In this document: positions 62,576-64,000 of the stretch, one piece after another
Layout of the letters: each line of letters starts with the position of its first letter
Numbering within the stretch: the first letter of the stretch is position 1
Assembly (NCBI GenBank): GCA_017503105.1
Contig: JAFVTS010000011.1
Span: forward strand, 84,983 to 148,982
Source of the DNA: Clostridia bacterium
Lineage (GTDB): Bacteria > Bacillota > Clostridia > Oscillospirales > CAG-272
Reading direction: 5' to 3'
Length of the DNA stretch: 64,000 nucleotides
Program-made: the position numbers and the translations under genes
Notes under the pieces: model-generated
The model's database searches: none
Told to the model about the DNA's origin: nothing
The model's input: only the letters and a program-made list of their open reading frames with translations

Positions 62576-64000
62576 ATGAAAAATAGAATTTTAGCGGTTT
62601 TGTTTTTCGCACTTCTTTCGCTTCTCGCTTTTACGGCGTGCATAAATGAAGATGCGTTGAACACTTCACCGCAAGGTCAGGGGACTGCCCACACTCACAC
62701 CTTTGGTGAGTGGACGACCGTAAAAGAAGCAACTTGTACGGAAGAAGGTAAGATGAGCCGCGTATGCCAGTGCGGTTTTGCGGAAACAAGTGTTATAAGC
62801 GCCGCAGGACACACATTGCTTGCACACGAGGCAAAGGCACCCACTTGCACGGAAAAGGGCTGGGACGCATACGCTACTTGCCTGGAGTGTAACTATACCA
62901 CTTATACCGAAAAGGCTGCTTTGGGTCATTCCGCATCAGCGGCAAAGCAAGAAAATTACACCCCCGCCACCTGCACGCAAGGTGCTTGGTACGACAGTGT
63001 AGTCTATTGCTCGACGTGCGGACTCGAGCTTGAAAGAAACAAGTTCGTCGTAAGCGATCCTAAAGCTCACGAATACGGTGAGTGGAAAACGGTAAAGGAT
63101 GCGACCTGCACCGCCGATGGCGAAAAAACCAAGGTCTGCTCTTGCGGTGACGCGGTAAGCGAAAAAATTCCCGCAAAGGGTCATACTGAAGAAGAAATTC
63201 CCGCAGTAGAAGCGACCTGCACCGAAACGGGTCTTACCGCAGGTGTAAAGTGTTCCGCGTGCGGTGAGGTGCTTGAAGCACAGAAAGCGGTAGCGGCAAA
63301 AGGACATACCGAGGAAGAAATCCCCGCAAAAGCTCCTACTTGCACCGAAACGGGGCTTACCGCAGGTGTTAAGTGCTCTGAGTGCGGTGAAATCCTTGCC
63401 GAACAGAATACGGTGGCTGCCACAGGTCATAGCTACGGTAATTGGATATACACCGTAAACGAGCATTTCAAGCGTTGCGATTGCGGATATGAAAGTGGCA
63501 AGGGCGCGCATAATTACGTTGGCGGCTCGACCGTGTGCACTATCTGCTCTTATAACTGGCACGAAACGCATACAGAAGGGGCTTCTGTAATAGAAAACGA
63601 AAAGGCTCCCACTTGCACCGAAAACGGATCTTACGATGTTGTTGTATACTGCAAAGTATGTAGCGCGCAGCTTAGCCGAAAAACAGAGTCTGTTCCCGCA
63701 AAGGGACATACCGAAGTCGAAATCCCCGCAGTAGAAGCGACCTGCACCGAAACAGGGCTTACCGCAGGTGTTAAGTGCTCTGTATGCGGCGAGGTGCTTG
63801 AAGCACAGAAAGCGGTAGCAGCAAAGGGACATACCGAGGAAGAAATTCCCGCAGTAGAAGCGACCTGCACCGAAACAGGGCTTACCGCAGGTGTTAAGTG
63901 CACCGTATGCGGCGAGGTGCTTGAAGCACAAAAAGTAGTAGCAGCAAAGGGACATACCGAGGAAGAAATCCCCGCGAAGGCGCCCACTTGCACCGAAACA
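62576..64000 (+). CDS. Lipoprotein with tandem His/CxxC repeats, 3' end outside the window
   Basis: The frame opens at ATG 62576 and stays open to the last base (475 codons). A lipoprotein signal ends in A-F-T-A-C, so it is anchored to the outer face of the membrane. The rest consists of about ten repeats. Each has a conserved His after Gly, a lone Cys in A/P-T-C-T-E and a C-x-x-C or C-x-C pair, compatible with a Zn-binding knuckle per repeat. Five copies keep an exact 41-residue period (63182, 63305, 63707, 63830, 63953). Two copies are degenerate. It may be a cell-surface stalk or adhesin, and its C-terminal function lies beyond the edge. Confidence 0.75.
   Translation, partial: MKNRILAVLFFALLSLLAFTACINEDALNTSPQGQGTAHTHTFGEWTTVKEATCTEEGKMSRVCQCGFAETSVISAAGHTLLAHEAKAPTCTEKGWDAYATCLECNYTTYTEKAALGHSASAAKQENYTPATCTQGAWYDSVVYCSTCGLELERNKFVVSDPKAHEYGEWKTVKDATCTADGEKTKVCSCGDAVSEKIPAKGHTEEEIPAVEATCTETGLTAGVKCSACGEVLEAQKAVAAKGHTEEEIPAKAPTCTETGLTAGVKCSECGEILAEQNTVAATGHSYGNWIYTVNEHFKRCDCGYESGKGAHNYVGGSTVCTICSYNWHETHTEGASVIENEKAPTCTENGSYDVVVYCKVCSAQLSRKTESVPAKGHTEVEIPAVEATCTETGLTAGVKCSVCGEVLEAQKAVAAKGHTEEEIPAVEATCTETGLTAGVKCTVCGEVLEAQKVVAAKGHTEEEIPAKAPTCTET
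63182..64000 (+). repeat. Near-identical 123-base in-frame coding repeats
   Basis: Units beginning at 63182, 63305, 63707, 63830 and 63953 are nearly identical at DNA level with a 123-base period. They are separated by two divergent units (63428-63706). The near-identity points to recent duplication or gene conversion and makes length variation between strains likely. Confidence 0.85.

Noticed and set aside
63182-64000. Regular 123-base repeats that could suggest a CRISPR array
   Set aside because: Repeats are in frame, code for a continuous His/CxxC protein, and lack unique spacers of constant length.
1-64000. Prophage, insertion sequence or conjugative element
   Set aside because: No transposase, integrase, phage structural gene or long terminal inverted repeat was seen. 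Gene content is metabolic throughout.

Overview
The window reads as a chromosomal segment of an uncultured anaerobic gut-type member of the class Clostridia (Bacillota). The grounds are strong SigA-type promoters (TTGACA-17-TATAAT), AAGGAGG-like ribosome binding sites, a Clostridial iscS-iscU-mnmA block, a Gram-positive lipoprotein/ABC transporter repertoire, DUF5696/Yip1 transport genes typical of Clostridia and Paenibacillus, and secreted proteins full of CxxC modules. No phage, insertion sequence, CRISPR array or rRNA was seen. Gene density is high and almost all large antisense ORFs are shadows of real genes.

Layout. 0-4.2 kb: the end of a PHP-domain phosphatase gene, a cluster of small hairpins, a tRNA-Thr/tRNA-Tyr operon, then a sialidase-like gene and uvrB. 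4.2-9.7 kb: a giant secreted polysaccharide deacetylase with three repeated modules, followed by a 54-residue orphan protein. 9.7-14.1 kb: a YdcF-like protein, uvrA and dut. The ydcF-like and uvrA genes sit behind near-duplicate promoters. 14.2-20.6 kb: an RluA-type pseudouridine synthase, a sugar nucleotidyltransferase, a MATE pump with a folded leader and a Veg-like small protein, an anion permease and an AraC regulator. 20.7-24.4 kb: a GH4 glycosidase and a murQ / HTH-kinase pair for MurNAc recycling. 24.5-32.9 kb: three small conserved-looking proteins, a phosphoesterase, a regulator/ABC exporter pair, glucokinase and iscS-iscU-mnmA.

33.3-47.3 kb is the most unusual block. One promoter, a folded 5' leader and one terminator enclose seven tightly spaced genes: a 1,186-residue binding protein without a lipobox, two permeases, an NHL-propeller/TPR/Yip1 membrane protein, a 1,317-residue DUF5696 exoprotein and two more permeases. 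It looks like an integrated carbohydrate capture-processing-import machine with one binding protein, two permease pairs and no ATPase of its own.

47.4-56.8 kb, on the minus strand, is a complete chorismate-to-Phe/Tyr operon: aminotransferase, pheA, aroB, aroC, a fused aroE-aroK, aroQ, aroA, tyrA and aroF. It is headed by a promoter with a perfect GTTAAC palindrome next to a divergent TetR gene. 57.6-62.3 kb holds a small MscS channel and an mglBAC galactose-type ABC operon. The window ends inside a lipoprotein gene made of 41-residue His/CxxC repeats.

All calls come from reading the sequence and from remembered family features. No database search was run.
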